Shown piece by piece: positions 34,945 to 45,004 of a stretch of 64,000 bases of DNA. Within the stretch, counting starts at the first letter, position 1. Every line of letters begins with the position of its first letter. Both the position numbers and the translations under genes were made by a program. Origin of the DNA: Paraescarpia echinospica (lineage: Eukaryota; Annelida; Polychaeta; Sabellida; Siboglinidae); assembly GCA_020002185.1 (NCBI GenBank), contig CM034536.1, positions 12,900,713 through 12,964,712 of the forward strand, in the 5' to 3' direction. The notes beneath the pieces are model-generated. The model had not been told where the DNA came from and did no database searches. It saw nothing but the letters and a program-made list of their open reading frames with translations.

Positions 34945-35140
34945 GCCTGTGCACAGTTTTTGTTCACTCAGCTGCGTCAGTGAGTTTCATGCAAAAGACA
35001 GCGGTAGATTGTCTACGTGTGTGTATACTTCCCAGGGAAATTGACAGTGTGTTCGATTGAACAGATCTGCCAAGGTTTGAAGGAAGTGTAAAACATTCTT
35101 AGCAGTCCAAACAACTGGATACTGCGCCACATCACAACTC
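34945..35140 (+). mobile_element. Degenerate SINE
   Basis: Weak match to the SINE: gttcactcagctgcgtcagt, then gttcgattgaacagatctgc, then ggatactgcgccacat. It is older than the other copies judging by divergence. Confidence 0.55.
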
Positions 35141-35400
35141 CACGTATCTCCTCTTATGTATATCTCGGCGCATGGGAGGAGATCAATATAAGAAGAGAAA
35201 TGGTTGATGTATGTTTGTTTAACATGCGATGGACTGGCAGTCATACTGACAACCTTACCGAGGATGGTATTGTTGATTGTCGCATACCCTCCTCCGATGG
35301 TCATTTCGTGGGAGTGGTCAGCCGTAACAATAATCAGCGGGTCCCTCTCGCTCGTTAGGTCTATCGTCTTCTGGACGGCGTCGTAGAAGGCTACAGTGTC

Positions 35401-35540
35401 TGTCGCGTAATTCGTTCTTTATTACTGACAAATTACAATCATATATCACTGAATTATACCAACGTCATCCTGACTCTCGCTGTAGTGTCCCACGACAGGA
35501 TGTCCGCAAGAAATTACGCAACAGAAACGAAAACACGACA
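35401..35540 (-). repeat. 3' LTR
   Basis: 140 bases, identical to 39901-40040. Unusually short for an LTR. Confidence 0.97.
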
Positions 35541-35553
35541 ATCCTTCCCCACA
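35541..35553 (-). promoter_or_regulatory. Polypurine tract
   Basis: On the minus strand GTGGGGAAGGAT directly precedes the 3' LTR, in the position of the plus-strand primer. Confidence 0.7.
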
Positions 35554-35561
35554 GTTTCGAG

Positions 35562-38500
35562 TTAGGGGGTGTACGTGCTCGGCGGATGGCGATCACGTGT
35601 GCTACGACGAAGCACTGGCGACGCGACATCGGGAGCAGCAAGTCGCGGCGGAGAACCGAGTTTCAGTGGAGAAGCGAGATGACGACCGTCTTCGGCTGTC
35701 GACGACTGTTCGAGTCGGACTTCTCTTTTCGGCGTCTCGCGTCTCGGTAACCGTGGTGGAGTTGCAGCTCGCGTAGTTAGTGGAAAACGGATCTGGTCGA
35801 CTGGTGGTTGCGCCTGCGTGGGCAAGACTTTAGCCCTGTGACGCATCTGGTCGACGTGACGACGATGAACCCCGTCAGCACACTGGACGGTGAACATGCG
35901 AGTGCCCAGAGAAGACGTTATTCGACCGGGAATCCACTTGATCTTGCAATTCACGCCGTAGTTGCGAATGAAGACGTGGTCTCCGACCGCGAACGTGGTC
36001 GAGTGTAGTGGTTTCACCGGCTGCTTCTTCTCGGCGTGAGGTAAAGACGGCTGGAGCAGAGATAGCGGCGTTCGAAACTGGCGACCCAGCATCAACTCCG
36101 CAGGAGTTCTTCCGGTAGTGCAGTGAGGAGTGCTGCGATACTCTCTCAGAAAGTCTCTAGCGGCTTGGTCTTTTCCCAGACCTTCCTCCCCCACAGAACG
36201 CTGCATCGCTCTCTTAAATACGCCAACAAGGCGCTCCGCCTCTCCATTTGAAGGCGGATGGAATGGCGCGGAGGTCATGTGTAGGATGCCATTCGATCGG
36301 CACCAGTCTGCGAATTCTTTTGACGCAAACTGAGGACCGTTGTCCGATACGAGGGTCTTTGGTAGGCCCCAGCTGGTGAACAGCGCATCAAGAGCCGTGA
36401 TGGTTGTCTCGGTCGTTGGGTAATTCGCAAGTCGAATAACGCTGGGCCACTTGGAATATGCGTCCATTGCCAGCAGCCACATGCTTCCCAAAAATGGCCC
36501 TGCGAAATCGATATGCACTCTATCCCAAGGGTTGTCGGGTATAGGCCAGGGCGAGAGATTTGCTGGTGGCGCCGGTGCAGTGACGGCGCAAGTGTTGCAC
36601 GATTTGCAGCATTCTTCGATGGCCCTCTCTATTCTCGGCCACCAGACGTAGAGTCTGGCCATTGCTTTCATTCTAATCATGCCACGGTGTGATTTGTGTA
36701 GCAAGTCGATCACTTTCGCTTGCAGTTTCTGCGGTACAACAACGCGGCAGTCTCGTAGTAGTACGCCTTGCACCTCGCAGATCTCTGTTTGCGCATTTAT
36801 GAATGGTTGCAAATTGTCCGACTGTCCTCGTCTTGAAGATGTAACCCAGCCATCGCGTACGCAACTTAGCACCTCAGACAAGACAGTGTCTTTCTTTGTG
36901 TAGTCAGCAACGATTCTGGGCGAGATCGGGAAATCTTCTACAGCCTGTAGCATAATCTCATCTACTTCCGTGGTGATTTGGCTGACGGCCTCATCGTGGT
37001 CAAATGCGAGATCTGGACCGACAGGGAGTCGAGAAAGAGCATCAGCATTGCAGTGCTCTGCGGAAGAGCGATAGCGAATGTCATAGTCATGGCCCATCAA
37101 CAGCAATGCCCAGCGCTGCAGGCGCTGTAGCGACATCACTGGAAGCGACTTATCTGGTCCAAAGATCGTCAGCAGTGGCTTGTGGTCGGTTAGAATGGTG
37201 AAGTGACGACCACTGAGATACTGGTAGAATTTTCGGACGCCGTATATAATCGACAACGCTTCTTTTTCCACTTGCGCGTAGCCTCTCTCTGCCTTTCTGA
37301 GCGTCTTGGAGGCGAACGCGATAGGCTCTTCACTACCATCAGGCAGTGTGTGCGAGATTACGGCTCCGATGCCGTACGGTGACGCATCAGTGGCTAGTAC
37401 GATCGGTTTGACTGGATCGAAATGCACGAGCCGTGTCTTCTCTGCGAGCATTTGTTTCAGCTGCTCGAACGCGGTAGCGCACTCAGCCGACCAGTGCCAA
37501 GGAGTGTCCTTGCACCGCAGCTTGTTTAGTGGAGAGCAGACAGACGCAAACGCTGGAATGAACTTACCATAGTAGTTCATTTTTCCAATGAAACTCTCAA
37601 GTTGTTTGACGTCTTCTGGAGGTGGGTACTGAACGATCGCCTCAACTCTGTCATCAGATGCTCGCAAGCCATCTTTTGAGATGATGTTGCCCAGGTAGGA
37701 TACCTCTTTTTTGAAGAACGCACACTTGCTGAGTTGCAACTTGAGTCCATAGTCATCCAGTGCAGAGAGGACACGTCTCAAGTTTGACAGATGTTCTTCG
37801 GTCGTCCGTCCTGTGACGATGATGTCGTCCAAGTATGCAGCGACTCCTGGGATTCCAGCAACCACATTGTCAACCAATTTTTGAAAAATTGCTGGCGCAG
37901 GAGAAGGACCGAAGCAGAGTCTGTTGTACTGGTACAATCCCTTGTGTGTGTTGATGACGAGCAATTTCTTTGACTCGTCATCCAGCTCGACCTGTAAATA
38001 TGCATCTCGCATATCCAGCTTGCTGAAGTGAGTACCCCCTTGCAACTTTGCGAACAGTTCCTCAATTCTGGGAATTGGGTGTTGCTGTACATGTAGACAC
38101 GGATTGACTGTTGCTCTGTAGTCTCCGCAAATTCTCACGTTGCCATTTGGCTTTTGTACTACAACGATGGGGGTAGCCCAGTCCGAGTAATCAACCTTTG
38201 TGATGATGTTTAGTTCTTGCAGACGTTTCAATTCTTTCTCAACTGCATCGAGGCGCGCGAAAGGAACGGGTCTGGCTTTCAAGAACCTCGGCTGCACGCC
38301 TTCTCTCAGTTGCAGATGCCCTTTTGTTTTGTTGCACCGACCCAAGCCAGGACTGAAGATGTCCGGGTGATCAGCAATTACTTTCTTGACTTCAAGGTCG
38401 TCTGCTTCTACAGCGTGCACGTCAGTTGATGATAGTGCCGTAGTGCTCACTGTCGGGTAGAGCAGCGAGTTGACGTCGACTTGGAATGCCTGTATCCAAT

Positions 38501-39737
38501 TCAGCCCAAACAACGAGACACCGCTGTCGACGATGATTAGCGGTAGTTGCAGGACTGTCGACCCGTACTGAACGTCAACAGTACATTCACCTCTCACGCT
38601 GATCTGACGTTGGCCGTAGGCGCAGAGTCTGACTCTTGATCTGCAGAGTCGGGGGGAACCGATTTTCTTCCAGAATTCTTCTCCAACGAGCGCGATTGGA
38701 GCCCCCGTATCGACCTCAAACTCGGCTTTATGACCATTAATTAGCAGCGCCAGACGCGGCTTATTGACAAGGTCATGTGCGAACAAGGTCATGATAGTCA
38801 TTGAAGCAGTGTTGCAATCAATGGCGTTGCTTGTCTTGCTCGAGCGTTCGGAGCGGCAGACTGATTTTATGTGGCCTACTTTTCCACACTTGTGGCACTC
38901 GGCTTTCTTGAAAGGACATGCAGCTCTCAGATGTGTTGTGGAGCCACACCCAATGCATCGTTGTATATGTCGCCGATCTTGTCGAGAATCGGGCGCATGA
39001 AATTTCTCGTACTTGTGGGTGCCCATCTTGGCTCGTCGCGGAGGACGCACTTTCTCCACAGCCAGGACTTCCTGTGCATGCCCTGGTGTAGGCCCATGTG
39101 CAGGCCCCTTCACGATGGCATCACTAGCAGATAATGCCACGTATGAATTTGCTGTCTTTAGCACACTCTCAAGAGTTGGCGACGACTCCCTGAGACAAGC
39201 CCGGCGGACCTCGTCGTGCGGAGTGTTCAACACAATCATGTCGCGAATGAGCCGGTCAAGTGCTGTGCCGAAATCGCAGTCACGCCCAATGCTGCGCAGA
39301 TCTGCCACCCAATCTGAATACGACTGACCAGGTTTCATTTTGCATTGATAAAACTGGTATGAGGCAGCCAGCTCGTGCAATGACTCTTTATAATGTTCAT
39401 CGAGCCTCTTGACTACCTGGTCAAACGTGGCAGCAGCTAATTCAGATGTGCTAAAGAGTTTGTTGACAAGTTGGTACGTGTTTGCCCCTATCCAGGACAG
39501 AAAATATGCCTTTTTCTTGTCTGGGTCAACAACAGCATGCGCGATCATATGCTGCGTAAGCCTCTGCATGTAGGTTCCCCATTTCTCACAACTGAGTTCA
39601 TAGCTTTGGAAAGATGGCACACTGCTCGTAGAGACTGTTTGTGCGTTTGTGGTAGTGGACGGAGCTGAAAACATGGCCTGTTGCATGGCAGCAGCCAGTA
39701 AGTTTCGTAGATCATCAGGACTCAATGATATCGCCAT
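35562..39737 (-). CDS. Gag-pol polyprotein of the Gypsy element
   Basis: A single open frame of about 1,391 residues from ATG at 39737 (context AAAATGG). An in-frame upstream ATG at 39803 would add 22 residues, used for numbering here. Domains in order: capsid-like region (about 65-230); two Cys-rich zinc motifs (CIGCGSTTHLRAAC at 283 and CHKCGKVGHIKSVC at 303); protease with DTGA at 365; reverse transcriptase with LDMRDAY at 596 and YLDD at 657; RNase H with ATDAS near 805; integrase with HHCC-type finger (1035-1072), catalytic Asp near 1099 and 1154 and Glu near 1190. No internal stop or frameshift was seen. Gag and pol are fused with no frameshift between them. Confidence 0.95.
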   Translation of the reverse strand: MAISLSPDDLRNLLAAAMQQAMFSAPSTTTNAQTVSTSSVPSFQSYELSCEKWGTYMQRLTQHMIAHAVVDPDKKKAYFLSWIGANTYQLVNKLFSTSELAAATFDQVVKRLDEHYKESLHELAASYQFYQCKMKPGQSYSDWVADLRSIGRDCDFGTALDRLIRDMIVLNTPHDEVRRACLRESSPTLESVLKTANSYVALSASDAIVKGPAHGPTPGHAQEVLAVEKVRPPRRAKMGTHKYEKFHAPDSRQDRRHIQRCIGCGSTTHLRAACPFKKAECHKCGKVGHIKSVCRSERSSKTSNAIDCNTASMTIMTLFAHDLVNKPRLALLINGHKAEFEVDTGAPIALVGEEFWKKIGSPRLCRSRVRLCAYGQRQISVRGECTVDVQYGSTVLQLPLIIVDSGVSLFGLNWIQAFQVDVNSLLYPTVSTTALSSTDVHAVEADDLEVKKVIADHPDIFSPGLGRCNKTKGHLQLREGVQPRFLKARPVPFARLDAVEKELKRLQELNIITKVDYSDWATPIVVVQKPNGNVRICGDYRATVNPCLHVQQHPIPRIEELFAKLQGGTHFSKLDMRDAYLQVELDDESKKLLVINTHKGLYQYNRLCFGPSPAPAIFQKLVDNVVAGIPGVAAYLDDIIVTGRTTEEHLSNLRRVLSALDDYGLKLQLSKCAFFKKEVSYLGNIISKDGLRASDDRVEAIVQYPPPEDVKQLESFIGKMNYYGKFIPAFASVCSPLNKLRCKDTPWHWSAECATAFEQLKQMLAEKTRLVHFDPVKPIVLATDASPYGIGAVISHTLPDGSEEPIAFASKTLRKAERGYAQVEKEALSIIYGVRKFYQYLSGRHFTILTDHKPLLTIFGPDKSLPVMSLQRLQRWALLLMGHDYDIRYRSSAEHCNADALSRLPVGPDLAFDHDEAVSQITTEVDEIMLQAVEDFPISPRIVADYTKKDTVLSEVLSCVRDGWVTSSRRGQSDNLQPFINAQTEICEVQGVLLRDCRVVVPQKLQAKVIDLLHKSHRGMIRMKAMARLYVWWPRIERAIEECCKSCNTCAVTAPAPPANLSPWPIPDNPWDRVHIDFAGPFLGSMWLLAMDAYSKWPSVIRLANYPTTETTITALDALFTSWGLPKTLVSDNGPQFASKEFADWCRSNGILHMTSAPFHPPSNGEAERLVGVFKRAMQRSVGEEGLGKDQAARDFLREYRSTPHCTTGRTPAELMLGRQFRTPLSLLQPSLPHAEKKQPVKPLHSTTFAVGDHVFIRNYGVNCKIKWIPGRITSSLGTRMFTVQCADGVHRRHVDQMRHRAKVLPTQAQPPVDQIRFPLTTRAATPPRLPRRETPKREVRLEQSSTAEDGRHLASPLKLGSPPRLAAPDVASPVLRRSTRDRHPPSTYTP

Positions 39738-39882
39738 TTTGACAGCTGTCACAGTTTGCCGCTGAACGTGCCGAAGGCGAATGTCAACAATGCTAACATG
39801 CACTCGTTACCGTTCTTTGCGATGTCAACGAGTTTACGTGGGCGATACAGTTAGCAGTGCGAAGACCACTGCGTCACGATAT

Positions 39883-39898
39883 CCCACTCTGACACCAT
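39883..39898 (-). promoter_or_regulatory. Primer-binding site, probably tRNA-Leu
   Basis: On the minus strand, two bases after the 5' LTR, the sequence is TGGTGTCAGAGTGGGA. TGGTGTCAGA complements the 3' end of animal tRNA-Leu (..TCTGACA plus CCA), and the rest fits with one gap. Confidence 0.6.
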
Positions 39899-39900
39899 TT

Positions 39901-40040
39901 TGTCGCGTAATTCGTTCTTTATTACTGACAAATTACAATCATATATCACTGAATTATACCAACGTCATCCTGACTCTCGCTGTAGTGTCCCACGACAGGA
40001 TGTCCGCAAGAAATTACGCAACAGAAACGAAAACACGACA
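39901..40040 (-). repeat. 5' LTR (element is on the minus strand)
   Basis: 140 bases with TGTCG...CGACA ends, identical to 35401-35540. Confidence 0.97.
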
Positions 40041-40098
40041 GTGTCGTTGAGTGCCAAGAAGGCCCGGTTTTCGTGATGTCCGTGGTCAGTGAGTTCAC

Positions 40099-41264
40099 CT
40101 GCGTGATTCAAGCCAAATGTGGATGATTTGTAAAGTCCACAGGAAGAGCGGTCTGTTTGATATTTTGGGTCGGTTCAATACAGTATCCTAATAAAATATA
40201 AGCATTCAACATAACCAAGACACGCATAAACACACTCATATACGTGTGCACACAGAAACCCCCGACCCGACCGGCCCACACGCACGCACGCACGCACAAA
40301 CACACGAACTGCCGTTGCGATTAATTTAACCAATTAACTGCATGCACAAATTGTCGTAATTGGTCAATTTAATGTTTGCCCTCAAAATAACGATCCTCCA
40401 GAATCCAGATGAATGATCATGTTTGCATATTGACGGCGTCAATTATGCTTTGCGGTGCTGTATTTTGTGCCACATAAAATGTAGCCAATTTAATATAGTG
40501 ATAATATTACGTCAATTATACTATGAATATAAATTATATAATTAAGAGGATGATGGCGTTCTCTAGAATCTCCATCCTTCACCGCTGGTGTTTTCATTAT
40601 TTTACTCCGCCGTCTTGCCTACATCTCGCTACATCTCGCTGTCTCCGCTATCACAGGCAACAATACGTGGTGAAACTTTCCAGAGACGATGTCAACGGGT
40701 CCGAATAAATTTAGGCTGTAAATACTAATACGACGTCATCGTAACCCAACAAATACATGACATATATAATCATACTGAAAATAAAATATAAACGTACTAC
40801 TTTTGTTTTACGCACATTTTGGCAAGAATTAGTTGGTAAACATTATAGTTTCTTAACCCCTGGTTAGCGATACACAGAGAACGTGGTTCGGAAAACAGAG
40901 TTTGAATTGGCTGAATTAAATCATTATGTAAGTGTGAAATAAATATGAAATGTAACCTTTGATACATACATTCTGCTATCTACGTTTGCGAGACGGTAAC
41001 GTGGTAACACACGTAATCGGGCGCCGCCTGCGACCATACCCGATTACGTGTGTTACGCCGCCGTCTCGATTTGATGTCGATTATGTTTGTTACTACGCCA
41101 CTGTCTCGGCTTGATGGCAGTATTCTTAGCGGACGTTTGACGAAGATTACCTAAATTTGCGTGTTACATATCAGATGGGCTTATAGTGTGCGTAACTCGG
41201 AATGATCATAATTAGGGATCCATCCATCCATCCACAGCGTGTCGAAGGTGCAAGCACATGCACA
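40099..41264. other. Alkaline phosphatase intron region; short CA tract, hairpin at 40989-41067
   Basis: No coding exon recognised. Contains a short cacgcacg tract near 40285. At 40989-41067 an imperfect palindrome pairs gagacgg and aacacacgtaatcggg with cccgattacgtgtgttac and ccgtctc. A partial repeat follows (gttacgccgccgtctcg, then gttactacgccactgtctcg). Confidence 0.55.
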
Positions 41265-41311
41265 CGACCACGCACGCACGCGCCCGCACACACACAAACA
41301 CACACACACAC

Positions 41312-41362
<51 letters not shown>
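41265..41362. repeat. (CA)n microsatellite
   Basis: Nearly pure CA for about 75 bases after a cgcacgcg start. It lies close to the alkaline phosphatase middle exon donor. Confidence 0.95.
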
Positions 41363-41394
41363 GCATGCAAACTAGCATGTCTCTTCCCATTCAC

Positions 41395-41690
41395 CCGAAT
41401 GTCATCGTTGTCGTCAATTAGTTGACTTGCAATGCCCTTGCATTTGTATCCCTCGATGGCGCCATCCGATACCTCCGTCTCGGCCTTTCTGGTCGCCACG
41501 TGTGCATATGCGTTGGCGGGAGAACCGTGCGTCAAGCGTGTTGCTGTCACAAGGCCAATCCACTTCTTTGCTGTCGCCGTAATAGACCTTTTCCGCGGAG
41601 CATGTGCAGTGCGCGTGCGAGAACGGTTGCGGGTCCACTCAGCGGCCAGTTCCAAGGTTTGCAATGATTCAAATGAGTCTCCAGACAGTA
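41395..41690 (-). pseudogene. Alkaline phosphatase middle exon
   Basis: The minus strand reads [16 protein letters not shown], then a basic stretch, then [40 protein letters not shown] and [16 protein letters not shown] before a possible donor (CGG|GTGAAT). This matches the family region with the VTTTRxTHASPAAAYAH signature. Between AAEW and KKWIGLV are about 22 residues rich in Arg, Thr and Ala that I do not expect in the family: either a lineage-specific insertion or retained non-coding sequence. The exon itself is open. I label it pseudogene because its neighbouring exons are broken. The exact acceptor is uncertain. Confidence 0.8.
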
Positions 41691-41808
41691 CATGGTCGTG
41701 GTGCAATCGTTTTTATGTTATGAAACCGGATTACACCAAGCTATGCAACTGGATCAGGATTTAGATGAAGAGTCACATATGATATGTATATGCATTTCAC
41801 TCCTCTAG

Positions 41809-42516
41809 TACAAAAATAACCACTTTAGTCCACATCTCAAAGATGTCCTTAAAATATCCAGATGCACTTTCACAGGCGTCGGCCGCCGTGGTGACGGGAC
41901 CTGTGTAATTTATCATTCAACTGTTAACCATTTCTCTGTAAGATTAAATCAGGTCTATGAAACTGGAAGATATGACATCTGTTTTTGATAATGCAGTATG
42001 CTAAGGTCCATTATTCTGACCTGTTAATAATGTTGTTCACAACAACGTGGGTTGTTTACAATGTGCTACGAGCACACAGCGCCAGCCGCGGCACGGCACA
42101 GGGAGCATACCGTTGCTTGTGTGGCCATATACATTATATGGAATAATTCCACATCAGATGGTTTGGGCATCACTGGTAGACTGACACTCATATTAAATGC
42201 GTAATGTGTTTACTCAATACCTTGATAATATACATGTACATGCGTAAAAGCTGTACTGATTTGTTCTAGGTGTACTTAATATATTTTTTATTTCTTTCAG
42301 ACATGTACAGAAAAGGACATCCACTGTATTGACCTCTCTCACTGCAAGCATTTAATAAATGCTCAGCAAAAACTTGTTGACAGTTCAACAAATGTAATAC
42401 TTTCTATTTCGTGTGCCATTGGAACATGCCAAAGTAAAAAAAAATTGCCCAGAAATGTGTGCAATGTGTTTGAGAAATGTGAATGGAGAAAGAATGGAGC
42501 CACAAAGCACACATAA
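41809..42516 (+). CDS. Possible two-exon 3' end of an unrecognised cysteine-rich gene
   Basis: After a good acceptor (atttcactcctctag, 41808), 41809-41937 is open (43 codons, including RCTFTGVGRRGDGTCVIYH) and ends at a donor tct|gtaaga. After a pyrimidine-rich acceptor (tttatttctttcag, 42300), 42301-42516 is open from its first base to a TAA (71 codons, including TCTEKDIHCIDLSHCKH and LPRNVCNVFEKCEW). The phases match. The joined 114 residues hold ten Cys. No start exon is found upstream, where the opposite strand carries alkaline phosphatase. I do not recognise it, and it could be a transposon fragment or chance. Confidence 0.3.
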
Positions 42517-43189
42517 GTATGTGATGTTGTACAAGCAGAGGAATAATTTCTATATGATATATATAAACATATGTATGCGCCCACTGTCACATACACCCTC
42601 CTATGCAAAGCAGCAATGCAAGTCAAGTATAGATTGGAATAGGCCAACTTAATGACATTCAATTTATTGTTTCTCATATGTTATAACAACAACACATATA
42701 CATCAATACATGTTCACAGCAAGCATGCCGGCCCCAATGGTACTGCTAACCAATACCTACAAATCCTAGCAGTATAACCAACCACCACTAACTAGATCAT
42801 TACATTATATTTACAATTGACACCGTATCGGTGGGGGTCACTTCGCCACCAGGTCACCCAGAATCAAATAAGACGGACAAGAGGTCCGACGACTTTGACC
42901 CATCTCTATCCCGCCGTGTGCTTTGACCCGATTTGTAAACACTGGTTGTAAATCACATTTCTAGACAAACAAAATATTTAGATACTTACATATTCTAATG
43001 AATCCAAAGACATGGCGATTATTCCAAATATTTACTGCATTTTGCTCATATTTCCGAAGAGCACATATCGATCGTTAGCATGTAAAATCGTACGTGTCGC
43101 TTCAGCTGTTCGGCGAGCGACCCGCAACCATGTTGTTGTTGGTAGTCCGTCGTATCCGGCGACGACGATGCTGTGCTTGGCATCTGTGG

Positions 43190-43330
43190 TGTGTGTCCTC
43201 AAGTGGCTATGTAGGCCAATTCTGGACGCACATAGTCTCTTGCAAGTCGGGCAAGGGAAGCCCGTTGTAGCTGCTGCCCGGTGTCGTCTTCCCCTGGCAT
43301 CTTGCAAAACCACAGACCATCTGCTATACA
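43190..43330 (-). pseudogene. LINE C-terminal zinc-finger fragment
   Basis: The minus strand reads GRRHRAAATTGFPCPTCKRL and CASRIGLHSHLRTH, the C-x2-C...RIGL-x-SH zinc finger that ends the polyprotein of some RTE-like LINEs. It is the same family as the piece at 43980-44990. Confidence 0.7.
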
Positions 43331-43384
43331 ACGTTTGCTCAGAAAGGGCTAGTGTACAGTCACGGCACCTTTTCAACAGCCAGG

Positions 43385-43770
43385 TGCATGAAATCATGAA
43401 ATGTCTGGGCCCCAGTGAAACAACCGCACACTGGATAGCAACCAAATGGAGAGAGGACTGGCTGTCCAAACTAACCTCCCTACATAGGTTAATTCCAGAA
43501 CCATATGTACACTGTGCTGGTTCCGACCTCCTGCGAAAGGCTTGGACGAAGCTAAACCGCCTGCGAACGTGAGTTTCAACGCTAATATGCACAGTTGGGG
43601 ACAATGTGAAAGCGCTGCTTGTGAATGCAGTGCGGCCCAACCAACAACAGACCACATTATCAGCCACTGCACTCTCTACGGTGCTCCACACGAAGAGACT
43701 GGCATCGCCGAGCTGGACCTGGCGACCCGGGAATGGCTGCTCAACAACACTCTGCAAGTCTAGGCAGTAG
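43385..43770 (+). pseudogene. LINE C-terminal fragment of another family (plus strand)
   Basis: Reads RKAWTKLNRLRT near 43535-43570, then in another frame MHSWGQCESAACECSAAQPT and TDHIISHCTLYGAP. This is the RRFG/CxCG...HI..C tail found at the end of many Jockey-like and I-like elements. The frameshift shows it is dead. Confidence 0.7.
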
Positions 43771-43979
43771 ACAAACGCGAGAAGAAGAAAGCATCTTGCA
43801 GGCGTTGGCAGCGTCTTTCCTCAGAGGCCTGACAAGCAGTCCTGCTTAGGGCTCGCCACAGACACCAGGGACGCCCCTGTTGTCTGTGGCCTTCAGAGAG
43901 CTCGCCGTAGAGAAGCTGTCGGGGATCCTTGTTTCATCCATACGGATGATGCCCGGTCCATCGTAGCTGGGCTCTCATA

Positions 43980-44990
43980 ATCATAAACTCGATGCTAGTG
44001 GTTTACGGTCTCTCAAGCGGTGGTGACTCAACACCTTGGTGCGCAATCGACCAAGTGTCTGGCTGGCCTTGCAGATCCTTGCGTCGATCTGTTCATCCAA
44101 GGACCCGTCACCTGATATGGTGCTGCCAAGGTATTTGAAGCTCCCCACTACCTTTAGCTGTGTGCCATCGACTGAGACTGTGGGAACAGGTGTTGTGGTG
44201 TCAGGGGCAGGCTGATGGCGGACCTCGTCTTACCAAGACTGATAGTTAGGCAAAACAGTTTAAACGCCTCTGCAAACTTGTTGAGTATGAGCTGCAGATG
44301 ATTATCTTTGTATGCCATGAGGGCACAGTCCTCAGCAAAGAGTGCCTCGAGAATGAGTCGTTGCAGTGTTTTGGTCCTAGCAGCAAGGCGGCGGATGTCG
44401 AACATTGAACCGTCTAGCCGATACTCCAGGTAGACCCCAACGTCCAAATCTCTTTCGGCATAGTTAAAGGCGCAGGTAAAGAACAGGTTGAAGAGAACTA
44501 GAGCAAGTACACAACCTTGCTTCATTCGGTTTGAAATATGTCAAATTGGGCTGAGGCTGCGCCGTTTGAGAGCATTTCACCTGTCATGTTGTCGTGAAAT
44601 AGCCGGATGATGTGGACAAACGTCCTTGGGCAACCAAGTTTTGTAAGGATTGTCCACTGCGCTGTCCTGTTGACAGTGTCAAAGGCCTTGGTGAGGTCTA
44701 TAAATACAGAAAACAGGTCCACGTTCTGCTCTACGCACTTTTCCTGTACTTGTCTGACTGCAAAGACCATGTCCACTGTGCTCCGGCCATGTCGAAATCC
44801 GCACTGTGCTTCTGGAAGGTTTGCCTCAGACACTGACTATGAGTCGGTTCAGAACGATGCGGGAAATAATGTTCCCAGCAATGGACAGGAGCGATATTCC
44901 TCTGTAGTTGTCCAAAGTCGACCAGAAATGCCTTCAATACCGCCAGGTTTAAACACCAGCGTTACCGCGAGCAGTTCCGGGTTGATCTTC
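43980..44990 (-). mobile_element. RTE-like LINE, 3' part
   Basis: Minus-strand blocks, from the right: DNYRGISLLSIAGN; NLPEAQCGFRHGRSTVDMVF; FSVFIDLTKAFDTVNR (motif A); KQGCVLALVLFNLFF; LEALFAEDCALMAYKDNHLQ (the usual FADD is changed to FAED); ISLGKTR; and, near 44150-43990, KYLGSTISGDGSLDEQIDAR. The altered catalytic box and frameshifts make it inactive. The matching 5' part lies immediately to the right in the opposite orientation. Confidence 0.85.
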
Positions 44991-45004
44991 ATGGCAGGCT
45001 AAAG

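Larger units (their letters stand above)
35401..40040 (-). mobile_element. Complete Gypsy LTR retrotransposon (Mag-like), intact and recent
   Basis: A 4,640-base element with two identical 140-base LTRs, a primer-binding site, a polypurine tract and one long gag-pol frame. It is flanked by the 5-base target duplication GTGTC (35396-35400 and 40041-40045). No envelope gene is present. Identical LTRs and an unbroken frame point to a recent insertion. The RT and integrase resemble the K02A2.6-like (Mag) group; this assignment is by eye. Confidence 0.95.
35259..40098 (-). pseudogene. Alkaline phosphatase late exon, split by a Gypsy retrotransposon
   Basis: On the minus strand, 40098-40041 encodes GELTDHGHHENRAFLALND. 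After the retrotransposon, 35400-35259 continues with TVAFYDAVQKTIDL and DPLIIVTADHSHEMTIGGGY, ending at a donor (CTCG|GTAAGG). An acceptor (cacgcag) lies just before. DHGHH and TADHSH are the family's metal-binding motifs. Without the insert the exon would be about 195 bases and open throughout. The insert and its 5-base duplication (GTGTC) destroy it. It lies downstream of, and in the same orientation as, the exons at 41395-41690 and 50987-51946. Confidence 0.9.

Noticed and set aside
35808..39668. Many plus-strand open frames opposite the Gypsy element
   Set aside because: Shadows of the GC-richer gag-pol frame on the minus strand.
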